Positions 7,094 to 12,571 are shown, numbered from the stretch's first letter. The stretch is 12,571 bases of DNA from JAFAVZ01 sp036009105 (GCA_036009105.1 DASYMJ010000086.1:1-12571); one strand, 5' to 3'. Numbers and translations: made by a program. Notes: generated by a model from the sequence alone, not told the origin.

Positions 7094-7509
7094 AGCGTCT
7101 TGGCCAGCTCGTCGATGCGCCGCGCCAGCTCGTCCCGCGTGGCCACGAAGCGGTCGTAGCGCGTGCCCGGATCGTCCGGCCCGTACGAGGGATCGACGAT
7201 CGGCCAATGCTCGATGCGCTTCGCGCCCGGCCAGTTCGGGCAGTCCGCCGCCGCCGAATCGCATACCGTGACCACCACATCAAACGGCTGATTCAGGAAC
7301 GGCTCGGCGCCTTTCGATTGCGCGCTGCTGATGTCGATCCCGATCGCCGCCAGGGCCCGGATGGCCAGCGGATGCACCCACCCCGCCGGCCGCGATCCCG
7401 CCGACACCGCCTCCATGACGTCGGAATGAAACGCATTGGCCAGCCCCTCGGCCATCTGGCTGCGGGCGGCGTTGCCGGTGCAGAGAAAGAGGATCTTTTT
7501 GCGGCTCAC
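7090..7509 (-). CDS. arsC: Arsenate reductase, thioredoxin-coupled low-Mr phosphatase fold
   Basis: A 139-residue cytoplasmic enzyme reducing arsenate to arsenite, with reducing power normally from thioredoxin. It has the phosphatase P-loop C10-TGNAA-R16-S17 (CX5RS). The two further redox cysteines C83 and C90 have the same 7-residue spacing as Cys82/Cys89 of staphylococcal pI258 ArsC. The DP pair D106-P107 would supply the general acid. All three catalytic cysteines are present, which favours arsenate reductase over a plain tyrosine phosphatase. The start is GTG at 7509, without a Shine-Dalgarno site, but with TAGACT 7 nt upstream. No arsR, acr3 or arsB lies in the window. The gene is coupled by ATGA to a DUF488 gene and is divergent from the stress-protein gene across 44 nt. 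Confidence 0.94.
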   Translation of the reverse strand: MSRKKILFLCTGNAARSQMAEGLANAFHSDVMEAVSAGSRPAGWVHPLAIRALAAIGIDISSAQSKGAEPFLNQPFDVVVTVCDSAAADCPNWPGAKRIEHWPIVDPSYGPDDPGTRYDRFVATRDELARRIDELAKTL

Positions 7510-7516
7510 GGTGGGG

Positions 7517-7522
7517 AGTCTA
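7517..7522 (-). promoter_or_regulatory. Putative leaderless -10 of arsC (TAGACT)
   Basis: On the minus strand TAGACT ends 7 nt before the GTG start at 7509. The gene has no Shine-Dalgarno site and no visible -35, so transcription probably starts at the start codon. Confidence 0.45.
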
Positions 7523-7553
7523 TCTGGCTCCCGACTTGCTCATCCACCCTGCC

Positions 7554-8105
7554 ATGGCATCAAAGAAAGAAAAGTTGGCTGAGCTGTACAAACTGATCGG
7601 CGACATCGAGACGGCGATGTTCACCACCCGGCGCGGCGACGGGCTGCTCGTCTCCCGGCCCATGGCCACCCAGGCGCAGGCGGAAGGAGCGGATCTCTGG
7701 TTCGTCACCGACCGCAACAGCCCGAAAGTGGACGAGCTCCGCAACGATCCGAACATCAATCTCTCCTACTACCACCCCCGCACCAAGGAGTGGATCTCCG
7801 TCTCCGGCACGGCGAAGCCGCTGCGCAGCGAGAAGAAGATCCGCGAGCTGTGGCGCCCCGACTGGCGCGGCTGGTTCGGCGACGAGGGCGGCCCGAAAGA
7901 CGGCACGCCCGAAGACCCGCGCATCATCCTGATCGCGGTCACGATCAGGCTCGCCGTCTACCTGGAGCTGAACAAGCCGCAGCCGGTCATCCTCTTCGAG
8001 CTGCTCAAGGGGATGATCACCGGCAAGCGGCCGGACCTGCCCCAGCCGAAGGCGATCCTCAAGAAGGCGGGCGGCAAACGGCGGGCAGCGAGCAGGAACA
8101 CCTGA
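7554..8105 (+). CDS. General stress protein 26-like flavin split-barrel protein
   Basis: A 183-residue cytoplasmic protein of the pyridoxamine-phosphate-oxidase-like split-barrel group, closest to general stress protein 26, whose members bind FMN/FAD; the reaction is not settled. Family landmarks are LAELYKLIGDIETAMFTT (8-25), SRPMATQ (34-40), LWFVTDRNSPKVDELRNDP (48-66), NLSYYHP, WISVSGTAKPLRS (80-92), KIRELWRPDWRGWF (95-108) and EDPRIILIAV (120-129). The ATG at 7554 is preferred over the in-frame TTG at 7536 because homology starts there. There is no Shine-Dalgarno site and no TANNNT at 6-8 nt, an exception among the monocistronic genes here. The basic tail (GGKRRAASRNT) is encoded by the left arm of an inverted repeat and may be a non-conserved add-on. 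Confidence 0.88.
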   Translation: MASKKEKLAELYKLIGDIETAMFTTRRGDGLLVSRPMATQAQAEGADLWFVTDRNSPKVDELRNDPNINLSYYHPRTKEWISVSGTAKPLRSEKKIRELWRPDWRGWFGDEGGPKDGTPEDPRIILIAVTIRLAVYLELNKPQPVILFELLKGMITGKRPDLPQPKAILKKAGGKRRAASRNT

Positions 8106-8140
8106 TCGCAGCGCCCGGCGTTTCCTGCTCCCTCCCCGCC
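8080..8140. repeat. Inverted repeat between convergent stress-protein and pdxH genes
   Basis: Arms 8080-8098 and 8122-8140 (19 nt each) pair at 17 of 19 positions, with GAGCAGGAA perfect at the inner end and a 23-nt loop. The left arm encodes the last residues of the stress protein, and its TGA (8103-8105) lies in the loop. It could act as a two-way terminator for the convergent genes, though it lacks a T-tract. Related GCGGGCAGCG-like sequence continues to about 8156. Confidence 0.75.
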
Positions 8141-8156
8141 GCCCGCTGCTCGCCCG

Positions 8157-8795
8157 TCACGGCGCGAGGCGCTCGATGACCCAGTCCTTCGCATCCCGGA
8201 GCCAGTAGCGGAAGCGGTCGTGCAGGCGGTCCGCCCGCCCCTGCCAGAACTCCACCGAGATGGGGATCAGACGGTAGCCGCCCCAGTGCGGCGGCCGCGG
8301 CACCGGCTGGTCGCGGTGGTTCTGCTCGAGCTCGCGGAAGCGCGCGTCGAGATCGCCGCGGCCGGGGATGACCTTCGACTGATCGGAGGCCCACGCGCCG
8401 AGCTGGCTCCCCCGCGGCCGCGACGCAAAGTACGCGTCCGACTCCTCGGAGGTCGTCTTCACCACCGCCCCTTCCACCCGCACCTGCCGGTCGAGCTCGG
8501 GCCAGAACCAGACCAGCGCGGCGTACGGGTTCTCGTGGATCTGCGACCCTTTGCGGCTGTTGTAGTTCGTGTAGAAGACGAAGCCGCGCGCGTCGATGTC
8601 CTTGAGCAGCACCACGCGCGCGGTGACCACGCCATCCAGTCCCGCCGTGGCGAGCGTCGCCGCCTCCGGGTGCCGCGGCATCACCGCCTTCGCCTCCTCG
8701 AACCATTTCGCGAACTGCGCGAACGGGCTGGGATCGAGATCGGTCTCCATCAACTGGCTCAAACCACGCTCCTGATCTTCCGGATGACCCGCCAT
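8157..8795 (-). CDS. pdxH: Pyridoxamine 5'-phosphate oxidase
   Basis: A 212-residue FMN enzyme oxidising pyridoxine or pyridoxamine 5'-phosphate to pyridoxal 5'-phosphate with oxygen. It shows TARVVLLK (58-65), GFVFYTNYNSRKG (71-83), the FMN/dimer segment RQVRVEG (103-109), SRPRGSQLGAWAS (125-137), and the C-terminal signature EFWQGRADRLHDR (182-194), followed by ERLAP. Length matches the roughly 218 residues of E. coli PdxH. The ATG at 8795 overlaps the Nudix gene by 37 nt. It is preferred because AAGAGG lies 4 nt upstream on the minus strand and GLS near residue 11 aligns with the conserved N-terminus. ATG at 8750 is the alternative. It is the last gene of the DUF420-Nudix-pdxH operon. Confidence 0.95.
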   Translation of the reverse strand: MAGHPEDQERGLSQLMETDLDPSPFAQFAKWFEEAKAVMPRHPEAATLATAGLDGVVTARVVLLKDIDARGFVFYTNYNSRKGSQIHENPYAALVWFWPELDRQVRVEGAVVKTTSEESDAYFASRPRGSQLGAWASDQSKVIPGRGDLDARFRELEQNHRDQPVPRPPHWGGYRLIPISVEFWQGRADRLHDRFRYWLRDAKDWVIERLAP

Positions 8796-9307
8796 CCCGC
8801 CTCTTCGTCGAGCAGCTCCGCGGCTCGCCCCAGGTCCGTCCAGGCCAGGTCTTCCGATTCGTTCGGGTCGATGGCGATGCGCTCCGGCGTCGCGGTGCGG
8901 GCGAGGTAGCGGACGTCGAAGGGGCGGTGCTCGGGCTCCCCTTTCCCGGCCGGGATGGGATGGACGTCGAGGTCGAAGATGCGCTCCACGACGAGCTGGA
9001 GGCTGTTCAGCCCCGACTCCTCCTCCGCCTCGCGCAACGCGGCGCGCGACGGCAACTCATCGCCCTCCAGGTGGCCGCCCATCTGCAGCCAGCGCCCCAG
9101 GCGGCGGTGGCGATGGAGAAGGAGGCGCGCGTCGCCGTCGACGACGTAGCAGCTCGCCGTGACGTGGCCCGGATCGAAGTGGCCGCGGGTGAAGACGGCG
9201 TCGCCGCGGGTCAGCAGCTCGAGCAGCGCCGCGTGATGTGCCCCTTCCAGCGCGTCGGCCGGCGCGTAGTGGCGAAGCTCATCGAGCAGCGACTGGTGAC
9301 GACTCAT
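8759..9307 (-). CDS. Nudix hydrolase
   Basis: A 182-residue cytoplasmic hydrolase of nucleoside-diphosphate-linked substrates. A perfect Nudix box GX5EX7REUXEEXGU runs from G78 through E84 and R92-E93 to E96-E97, G99 and L100, so the Mg2+-binding glutamates are present. An N-terminal helical segment (1-45) precedes the fold, which starts at HVTASCYVVDGD. The layout resembles long-type Nudix proteins that clean house or process dinucleotides; the substrate is not predictable. The ATG at 9307 overlaps the DUF420 TGA as ATGA and is favoured over the extended open frame to 9388. Its 3' end overlaps pdxH by 37 nt. Co-transcription with pdxH is likely but does not prove a link to vitamin B6. Confidence 0.92.
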   Translation of the reverse strand: MSRHQSLLDELRHYAPADALEGAHHAALLELLTRGDAVFTRGHFDPGHVTASCYVVDGDARLLLHRHRRLGRWLQMGGHLEGDELPSRAALREAEEESGLNSLQLVVERIFDLDVHPIPAGKGEPEHRPFDVRYLARTATPERIAIDPNESEDLAWTDLGRAAELLDEEAGWRVIRKIRSVV

Positions 9308-9738
9308 GCCGATGGGAACCAATGGTAGAGGAAAAAGTAGACCAGGACACCGGTCACCGAGACGTACATCCAGAGCGGAAAGGTCCACTTCGCCACGCGC
9401 CGGTGCTGCGGCACGCGCATGCGCAGGCCGTTGCTGACGGAGAGGATGGCCAGCGGCACGATGACGATGGCCAGGATGGTGTGGCTGGTGAGCAGCGTCA
9501 CGTAGAAGCCGCGCCAGAAGCCGGCGCCGGCAAAGCGCGTCACGACGCCGTGCCGCATGGCGTGGTACGTGACGTAACAGCCGAGAAAGAGGACGGAGGT
9601 GGCGCAGGCCGCGAGCATGAAGCGCTTGTGCGGCTCGATCCGCCTCTGCCGGATGAGCAGGTAGGCGATGAGGAGAAAGACCCCGCTCAACGCGTTGAGC
9701 GACGCGTTGATGACGGGGAAGATACGGATCAGGTCCAC
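9304..9738 (-). CDS. DUF420 membrane protein (YozB/CtaM-like)
   Basis: A 144-residue inner-membrane protein with four or five predicted helices, at about 6-29, 39-60, 78-102, 118-138. It matches DUF420: NASLNALSGVFLLIAYLLI (11-29), HKRFMLAACATSVLFLGCY (37-55), YHAMRH (58-63), LTSHTILAIVIVPLAILS (83-100), and a C-terminal WMYVSVTGVLVYFFLYHW. Conserved histidines H37, H59, H86 and H112 are possible heme or copper ligands. DUF420 proteins often accompany cytochrome oxidase assembly genes; none is seen here, so that role is a family-based inference. The start is GTG at 9738, without a Shine-Dalgarno site, with TACAGT 7 nt upstream. It heads the operon with Nudix and pdxH. Confidence 0.9.
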   Translation of the reverse strand: MDLIRIFPVINASLNALSGVFLLIAYLLIRQRRIEPHKRFMLAACATSVLFLGCYVTYHAMRHGVVTRFAGAGFWRGFYVTLLTSHTILAIVIVPLAILSVSNGLRMRVPQHRRVAKWTFPLWMYVSVTGVLVYFFLYHWFPSA

Positions 9739-9745
9739 CGCCTGA

Positions 9746-9751
9746 ACTGTA
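9746..9751 (-). promoter_or_regulatory. Putative leaderless -10 of the DUF420 operon (TACAGT)
   Basis: On the minus strand TACAGT ends 7 nt before the GTG at 9738, in the 37-nt gap after the upstream same-strand gene. This suggests the DUF420-Nudix-pdxH operon has its own promoter. Confidence 0.45.
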
Positions 9752-9775
9752 TCAGCGTTTGCCGGACCGGCCGCG

Positions 9776-10063
9776 CTACGTCGGGTTCGGTGCGAAGATC
9801 GAGACGCTCTCTCCGAGCTCGACCTTCGGCTGCCCCTGGACGCCGGTGCGCTGCACGCCCGGCATCAGCCGCTGCTGCACGAACGTCTGGAACTGCTCCG
9901 GCGAGTCCCACAGGTCGAGCACGCGGAACCCGTCTGCCCCGAACCACGCGACGTGAAACTTCGCGCCGTTCGGAATGTCCCCCTCCCAGTTCACATCCCG
10001 CCGCACCTGCTCGTACTGCTCTTTCGTCACCTCGGGCCAATGCATCAGCATCACGGTTGCCAT
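9776..10063 (-). CDS. Small dimeric alpha/beta-barrel (ABM-like) protein
   Basis: A 95-residue cytoplasmic protein with the beta-alpha-beta pattern of ferredoxin-like dimeric barrels (the antibiotic-biosynthesis-monooxygenase-like superfamily). A first strand MATVMLMHWP leads into helix TKEQYEQVRRDV (13-24). A loop with GAKFHVAWFGADGFRVLDLWDS (33-54) carries a conserved histidine (H37), followed by helix PEQFQTFVQQRLMPGV (55-70) and a short final strand VSIFAP. Family members have varied or unknown functions; no catalytic role can be assigned. The ATG at 10063 is supported by GGAGG 7 nt upstream. It lies 37 nt upstream of the DUF420 gene on the same strand, and the two may be partly co-transcribed. 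Confidence 0.82.
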   Translation of the reverse strand: MATVMLMHWPEVTKEQYEQVRRDVNWEGDIPNGAKFHVAWFGADGFRVLDLWDSPEQFQTFVQQRLMPGVQRTGVQGQPKVELGESVSIFAPNPT

Positions 10064-10070
10064 TCGCTTG

Positions 10071-10075
10071 CCTCC
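10071..10075 (-). promoter_or_regulatory. Shine-Dalgarno site GGAGG of the small barrel gene
   Basis: GGAGG on the minus strand lies 7 nt before the ATG at 10063. It contrasts with the lack of such sites at most nearby transcription-unit heads and fixes the start codon. Confidence 0.7.
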
Positions 10076-10142
10076 GTGCGATGTACGGGGAGGGCTCGCG
10101 TTCGGATGTCCATGCCTCGCGAGTCGCCGCACCGGGCTGAGC

Positions 10143-10148
10143 TATGAT
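10143..10148 (+). promoter_or_regulatory. Putative leaderless -10 (TATGAT)
   Basis: TATGAT differs from TATAAT at one base and ends 8 nt before the ATG at 10157. No Shine-Dalgarno site follows and no clear -35 is visible. The divergent gap (10064-10156) also holds an 8-bp palindrome CTCGCGAG at 10116-10123, with another CTCGCG at 10095, a weak operator candidate. Confidence 0.5.
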
Positions 10149-10156
10149 CCGCCGTC

Positions 10157-11122
10157 ATGCGGCACAGAATCAGCGCTTTCTCTCTCGCCTTCCTGCTCGC
10201 GGCGTCCTCCCTTGCCGCCCAGACGCAACCGGATCCCAACATCGACCTGCTCGGCCAGGACCTGCGCACCCTCGGCCGCATCGCCGAGCTGGCCAGGGAT
10301 CTCGGCGACAACCGGCAGGTGATGCTCGCCATCGTCGACGCCGACCTGCAGCGCCTGCGCGGCCCGCGCGACGACGGCACGTACCAGTGGGCCCAGCTCC
10401 AGCGCGTCGAGGCCACCCGCGTGTCGGATGAGAAGTCGATCGAGCGCGTGTCCACCGAGGCCGAGCTGCGCAACGTTGCGGTCACGGCGACGAATGCGTA
10501 CCGCCTCGAGGTCAAGGCGCCGTCGAAGCGCAACCTCGTCTCCGCCAACAACCGCGTCTACCTGCGCAACGTGCTCGTCGACTGCACCGGCTTCGACGGC
10601 CGCACCACGCATCACCAGATCCCGGTCAACGCCTGGATCAACCCCGGCGACTCGAACGGCGTCGCGCTGCCGGAGATCTGCAAGTCGGCCAAAGCGACCG
10701 CGGAGCTGGGCGTGGAGAGCGGCGAGAAGAAGGCGGTGGCGCAGGTCTCGCTGCTGCAGGCGAAGCTCGTCGACGATCCGAAGGGGCCGTACTACCCGGC
10801 CACGCAGCGGCTGCTGCAGATCCGGGAGCTGGCCGCGGCGCGCGACCTCCAGCGCGGCGCGCTCAAGAGCATCGTGGACGAGGCGCTGCTCGCGCTTCCC
10901 GGCGAGATGGACAAGCGCAACGCGGAGCAGCAGGCGATGCTGGCCCGCCGTACGCAGGCCACCGGCACCCTCCAGCCCGGCGATGCGTCGCCGGACGTGG
11001 TGAACGCGATGCGCGAGATCCAGCGCCTGCTGGGCGGCACGCTCGAGGAGCAGGCCTCCGCGCGGACGAAGCTGCAGTCGCTGGTCGACTCGCTCAGCCC
11101 GCCGGCCCCGCCGGCGCAGTAG
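10157..11122 (+). CDS. Exported protein of unknown function
   Basis: A 321-residue protein not recognised as a named family. Residues 1-21 form a typical Sec signal peptide (RHR, then a hydrophobic FSLAFLLAASSLA core) with likely cleavage near A20-A21. There is no lipobox cysteine, so a periplasmic or secreted protein is expected. After a helical region (30-65) comes a probably beta-rich section (about 105-205) with two cysteines, C143 (VDCTGFDG) and C175 (PEICKSAK), which could form a disulfide. The C-terminal part (215-312) is helical and charged, ending in a Pro/Ala-rich tail. TATGAT 8 nt before the ATG suggests a leaderless single-gene transcript. Its last 29 nt overlap the convergent hydrolase gene. 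Confidence 0.82.
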   Translation: MRHRISAFSLAFLLAASSLAAQTQPDPNIDLLGQDLRTLGRIAELARDLGDNRQVMLAIVDADLQRLRGPRDDGTYQWAQLQRVEATRVSDEKSIERVSTEAELRNVAVTATNAYRLEVKAPSKRNLVSANNRVYLRNVLVDCTGFDGRTTHHQIPVNAWINPGDSNGVALPEICKSAKATAELGVESGEKKAVAQVSLLQAKLVDDPKGPYYPATQRLLQIRELAAARDLQRGALKSIVDEALLALPGEMDKRNAEQQAMLARRTQATGTLQPGDASPDVVNAMREIQRLLGGTLEEQASARTKLQSLVDSLSPPAPPAQ

Positions 11123-12038
11123 CCTGCTGGTAAGCCGCGGCGACGCCCGGGCCGGCGACGTAGAAGTCGAAGATCAGCTGCTTGAGCTTCGAGTCGCCGG
11201 CAATCGCCGTGCGCAGCTCGTCGAGCTTCACGCTCTTCCGCGCCTGCTCCAGCGTCTCCCCCCGCTTCGCCGCGGCCTCGGTCTGGGCCGCGATGGAGTC
11301 GAGCAGCCGCGCCATCAGCTGCACGTAGGCGTCGTCGCGCAGGACCGGGCCGTGACCGGGGACGAAGACGGCCGGCTCGAGCGCGAGCAGTTTCTGCAGC
11401 GTTGCGGCGTACTCGCGCGGGAACGAGGTCGACCCGACCAGCGGCACCGGCCACACGACGAGATCGCCCGTGATCGCGATCCGCTCGTTCGGCAGCCAGA
11501 CCACCAGGTCCGCGCCGCTGTGGCCGCGCCCGAGGTGACGGATCTCGATCTTGCGCTGGCCGCGGACCAGGGTGAGCTCGTCGTCAATGGTGATGGTCGG
11601 CATGATGGGGCGGAGCTCGGGCGCCGCGGCGAAGTAGCGCTCCGCCGCCGCGATGTCGGACTCGAAGCTGATGCGCTCCTCGTCGGTGAGCGCGCTGCCG
11701 TCGAAGCTCTTCTTCGCGGCGATCATCTTCTTCATCTCCGCGATCAGCTGCGGGCCGCCGGTGAGCGTCCCCTTGCGGTTCGTGGCTCCGATGGTGGACG
11801 CGTCGGCGGCGAAGGAGCTGTGCCCGATGAACTCCACGTTCGGGAACGCCTCGCGATAGACCTGGTTGCCGATCATGTGGTCGTCATGCCAGTGCGTGTT
11901 GACCACGTAGCGCACCGGCTTCGGGGTCAGCTTGCGCAGCGCGGCGAGCGTCTGGCGGGCGGAGGCGGGCGTGATGTTCGTATCGACGACGATGACGTCT
12001 TCATCGTTGATGATGAAGATGCTGTTCGCGTCGAACAT
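11094..12038 (-). CDS. Metallo-beta-lactamase-fold hydrolase, catalytic body
   Basis: A 314-residue MBL-fold metallo-hydrolase body. Zinc ligands are visible: NTHWHDDH gives H49, H51, D53 and H54; GHSGAD gives H173; TGDLV gives D192; and PGHGP gives H229. All are intact, so the domain should bind two metals. The class includes beta-lactamases, lactonases and SoxH-like proteins; the substrate is unknown. A helical insert lies at 96-140 and a C-terminal helical tail after 235. The open frame begins MFDANSIFIINDEDVIVVDTN, which in homologues lies inside the protein, not at its start. The missing N-terminus with signal peptide lies just upstream in another frame. The ATG at 12038 shares its A with the upstream stop (TGATG), so re-initiation could yield this body without export. 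Confidence 0.85.
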   Translation of the reverse strand: MFDANSIFIINDEDVIVVDTNITPASARQTLAALRKLTPKPVRYVVNTHWHDDHMIGNQVYREAFPNVEFIGHSSFAADASTIGATNRKGTLTGGPQLIAEMKKMIAAKKSFDGSALTDEERISFESDIAAAERYFAAAPELRPIMPTITIDDELTLVRGQRKIEIRHLGRGHSGADLVVWLPNERIAITGDLVVWPVPLVGSTSFPREYAATLQKLLALEPAVFVPGHGPVLRDDAYVQLMARLLDSIAAQTEAAAKRGETLEQARKSVKLDELRTAIAGDSKLKQLIFDFYVAGPGVAAAYQQATAPAGPAG

Positions 12039-12163
12039 CAGGCCGGCGGCTTGGTGCGGATGGCCGCGTAGACGCCGTCCGCGACTTTCTGCACCTCGAA
12101 CTCTTTTGCATTTGCGGCGGCGGTGGCAACCGCCAGCAGCAGGATCACCATTGCGTTTCGCAT
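12038..12163 (-). pseudogene. Signal-peptide N-terminus of the MBL hydrolase, split off by a frameshift
   Basis: A 41-residue frame: MRNAMVILLLAVATAAANA is a Sec signal peptide with AxA-type cleavage sites (ANA), followed by KEFEVQKVADGVYAAIRTKPPA and then TGA. This is the expected mature N-terminus of an exported MBL hydrolase ('VADGVYAAIR' is a common first strand), and it runs directly into the body frame if one base is restored. Adding a single G in the CCGCCGG run near 12041-12046 gives PPGLMFDANS, matching the family N-terminus as I remember it. It is therefore either a real one-base deletion or a sequencing/assembly error. A TACGAT hexamer lies 7 nt before the ATG at 12163. Confidence 0.8.
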
Positions 12164-12170
12164 GTCCGCG

Positions 12171-12176
12171 ATCGTA
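12171..12176 (-). promoter_or_regulatory. Putative leaderless -10 of the MBL hydrolase (TACGAT)
   Basis: On the minus strand TACGAT ends 7 nt before the ATG at 12163, in the 26-nt gap after the upstream same-strand gene. The same spacing is seen at 7509 and 9738. There is no Shine-Dalgarno site. Its presence favours 12163 as the true start of the hydrolase. Confidence 0.45.
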
Positions 12177-12189
12177 CGCGGCGCAGCCG

Positions 12190-12571
12190 TTACCGTGCTG
12201 TGGCGATCCGGTAGAGAAAGTACGTCTCGTCTTTCTTGGCCCACACCGGCGTGCTGTTCATATACAAGAGTCGCAGCCCGAGGCGGTTTGGATCGGTCAC
12301 TGGGCCGCTGGTCAGGATCAGGAGGTTGGCGTCATGGGGGAAGCGCCGCAGCGCCTGTGCGGCGGCAACGTCGTTCGGGACGTCGGTGGCCGTGAGCTGG
12401 CGTGCATCCCACTCCATGTACGTGCCGAAGCGCTGCAGCGGCGGGTACCAGAACTGCCGGCCGCGCGGCAGATAGGCGAGCACCGATTCGGCCATGGGCG
12501 GCGGGTGGGCGGCGATCACGCCGTGCTCGTGCTCCAGATGGCGCGCCATCTCTTTCGACCCGGAGAAGCTC
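12190..12571 (-). CDS. C-terminal part of an unrecognised, possibly glycosyltransferase-like protein (5' end cut by window)
   Basis: The last 126 codons or so of a longer gene. The frame is open to the window edge (residues SFSGSKE precede the first methionine at 12549), so no start should be assumed. The visible part is soluble: KEMARHLEHEHG, then HPPPMAESVLAYLPRGRQFWYP, GTYMEWDARQ, NLLILTSGPV and a final DETYFLYRIATAR. It has no cysteine and no membrane helix. This resembles the extracytoplasmic C-terminal domain of some polytopic (PMT/GT39-like) membrane glycosyltransferases, but that is only an impression. It ends 26 nt before the MBL hydrolase start and may share its transcript. Confidence 0.7.
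   Translation of the reverse strand, partial: SFSGSKEMARHLEHEHGVIAAHPPPMAESVLAYLPRGRQFWYPPLQRFGTYMEWDARQLTATDVPNDVAAAQALRRFPHDANLLILTSGPVTDPNRLGLRLLYMNSTPVWAKKDETYFLYRIATAR

Noticed and set aside
4404..7159. Very long open frames on both strands (795 codons minus, 896 codons plus) across the lipid kinase and MFS genes
   Set aside because: Arg/His/Ala/Pro-rich translations with no domain, crossing real gene boundaries. They are explained by high-GC third-position bias.
12036..12050. Programmed ribosomal frameshift in the MBL hydrolase
   Set aside because: No slippery heptamer and no obvious downstream stimulatory structure. A deletion/error or TGATG re-initiation explains it better.

Overview
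The window is a gene-dense, GC-rich bacterial chromosome segment carrying ordinary housekeeping and accessory genes. I see no phage, IS transposase, CRISPR array, rRNA or tRNA. High GC, tight packing with ATGA/GTGA start-stop overlaps, dispersed inverted-repeat elements, few Shine-Dalgarno sites and several protein types (DUF420, a periplasmic MBL hydrolase with a 'GLMFDAN'-like N-terminus) suggest an Acidobacteriota-like soil or sediment bacterium, possibly from a metagenome. That placement is an inference of low to moderate confidence.

Layout. (1) 1-3011 (+): most of an AddA-type UvrD-family helicase-nuclease, its 5' end cut by the window, with a palindromic element inside the reading frame near the left edge. 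(2) 3109-3774 (+): a MarC-family membrane protein. (3) 3877-6719 (+): an operon of a YdjM/DUF457-like membrane protein, a diacylglycerol/lipid kinase coupled by a GTGA overlap, and an MFS exporter. (4) 7509-6716 (-): arsenate reductase and a DUF488 protein coupled by ATGA. (5) 7554-8105 (+): a general-stress-protein-26-like flavin split-barrel protein. (6) 9738-8157 (-): a DUF420 membrane protein, a Nudix hydrolase and PdxH, all overlapping. (7) 10063-9776 (-): a small dimeric alpha/beta-barrel protein. (8) 10157-11122 (+): an unrecognised exported protein. (9) 12163-11094 (-): an exported metallo-beta-lactamase-fold hydrolase whose signal-peptide end and catalytic body are split by an apparent one-base deletion. 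(10) 12571-12190 (-): the C-terminal end of an unrecognised, possibly glycosyltransferase-like, protein.

Two patterns cut across the genes. First, five genes without a Shine-Dalgarno site, mostly transcription-unit heads, have a TANNNT hexamer 6-8 nt before the start codon (3877, 7509, 9738, 10157, 12163). This is the signature of leaderless transcription. By contrast dgk (GGGAGG), pdxH (AAGAGG) and the small barrel gene (GGAGG) have Shine-Dalgarno sites. Second, four long inverted-repeat elements of four different sequences occur in the first 8.2 kb. One lies inside addA, one supplies the addA stop codon, one immediately follows marC, and one spans the end of the stress-protein gene.

No obviously new multi-gene system is present. 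The most useful leads are the leaderless-promoter pattern, the repeat elements that shape reading frames, and the TGATG-split hydrolase.
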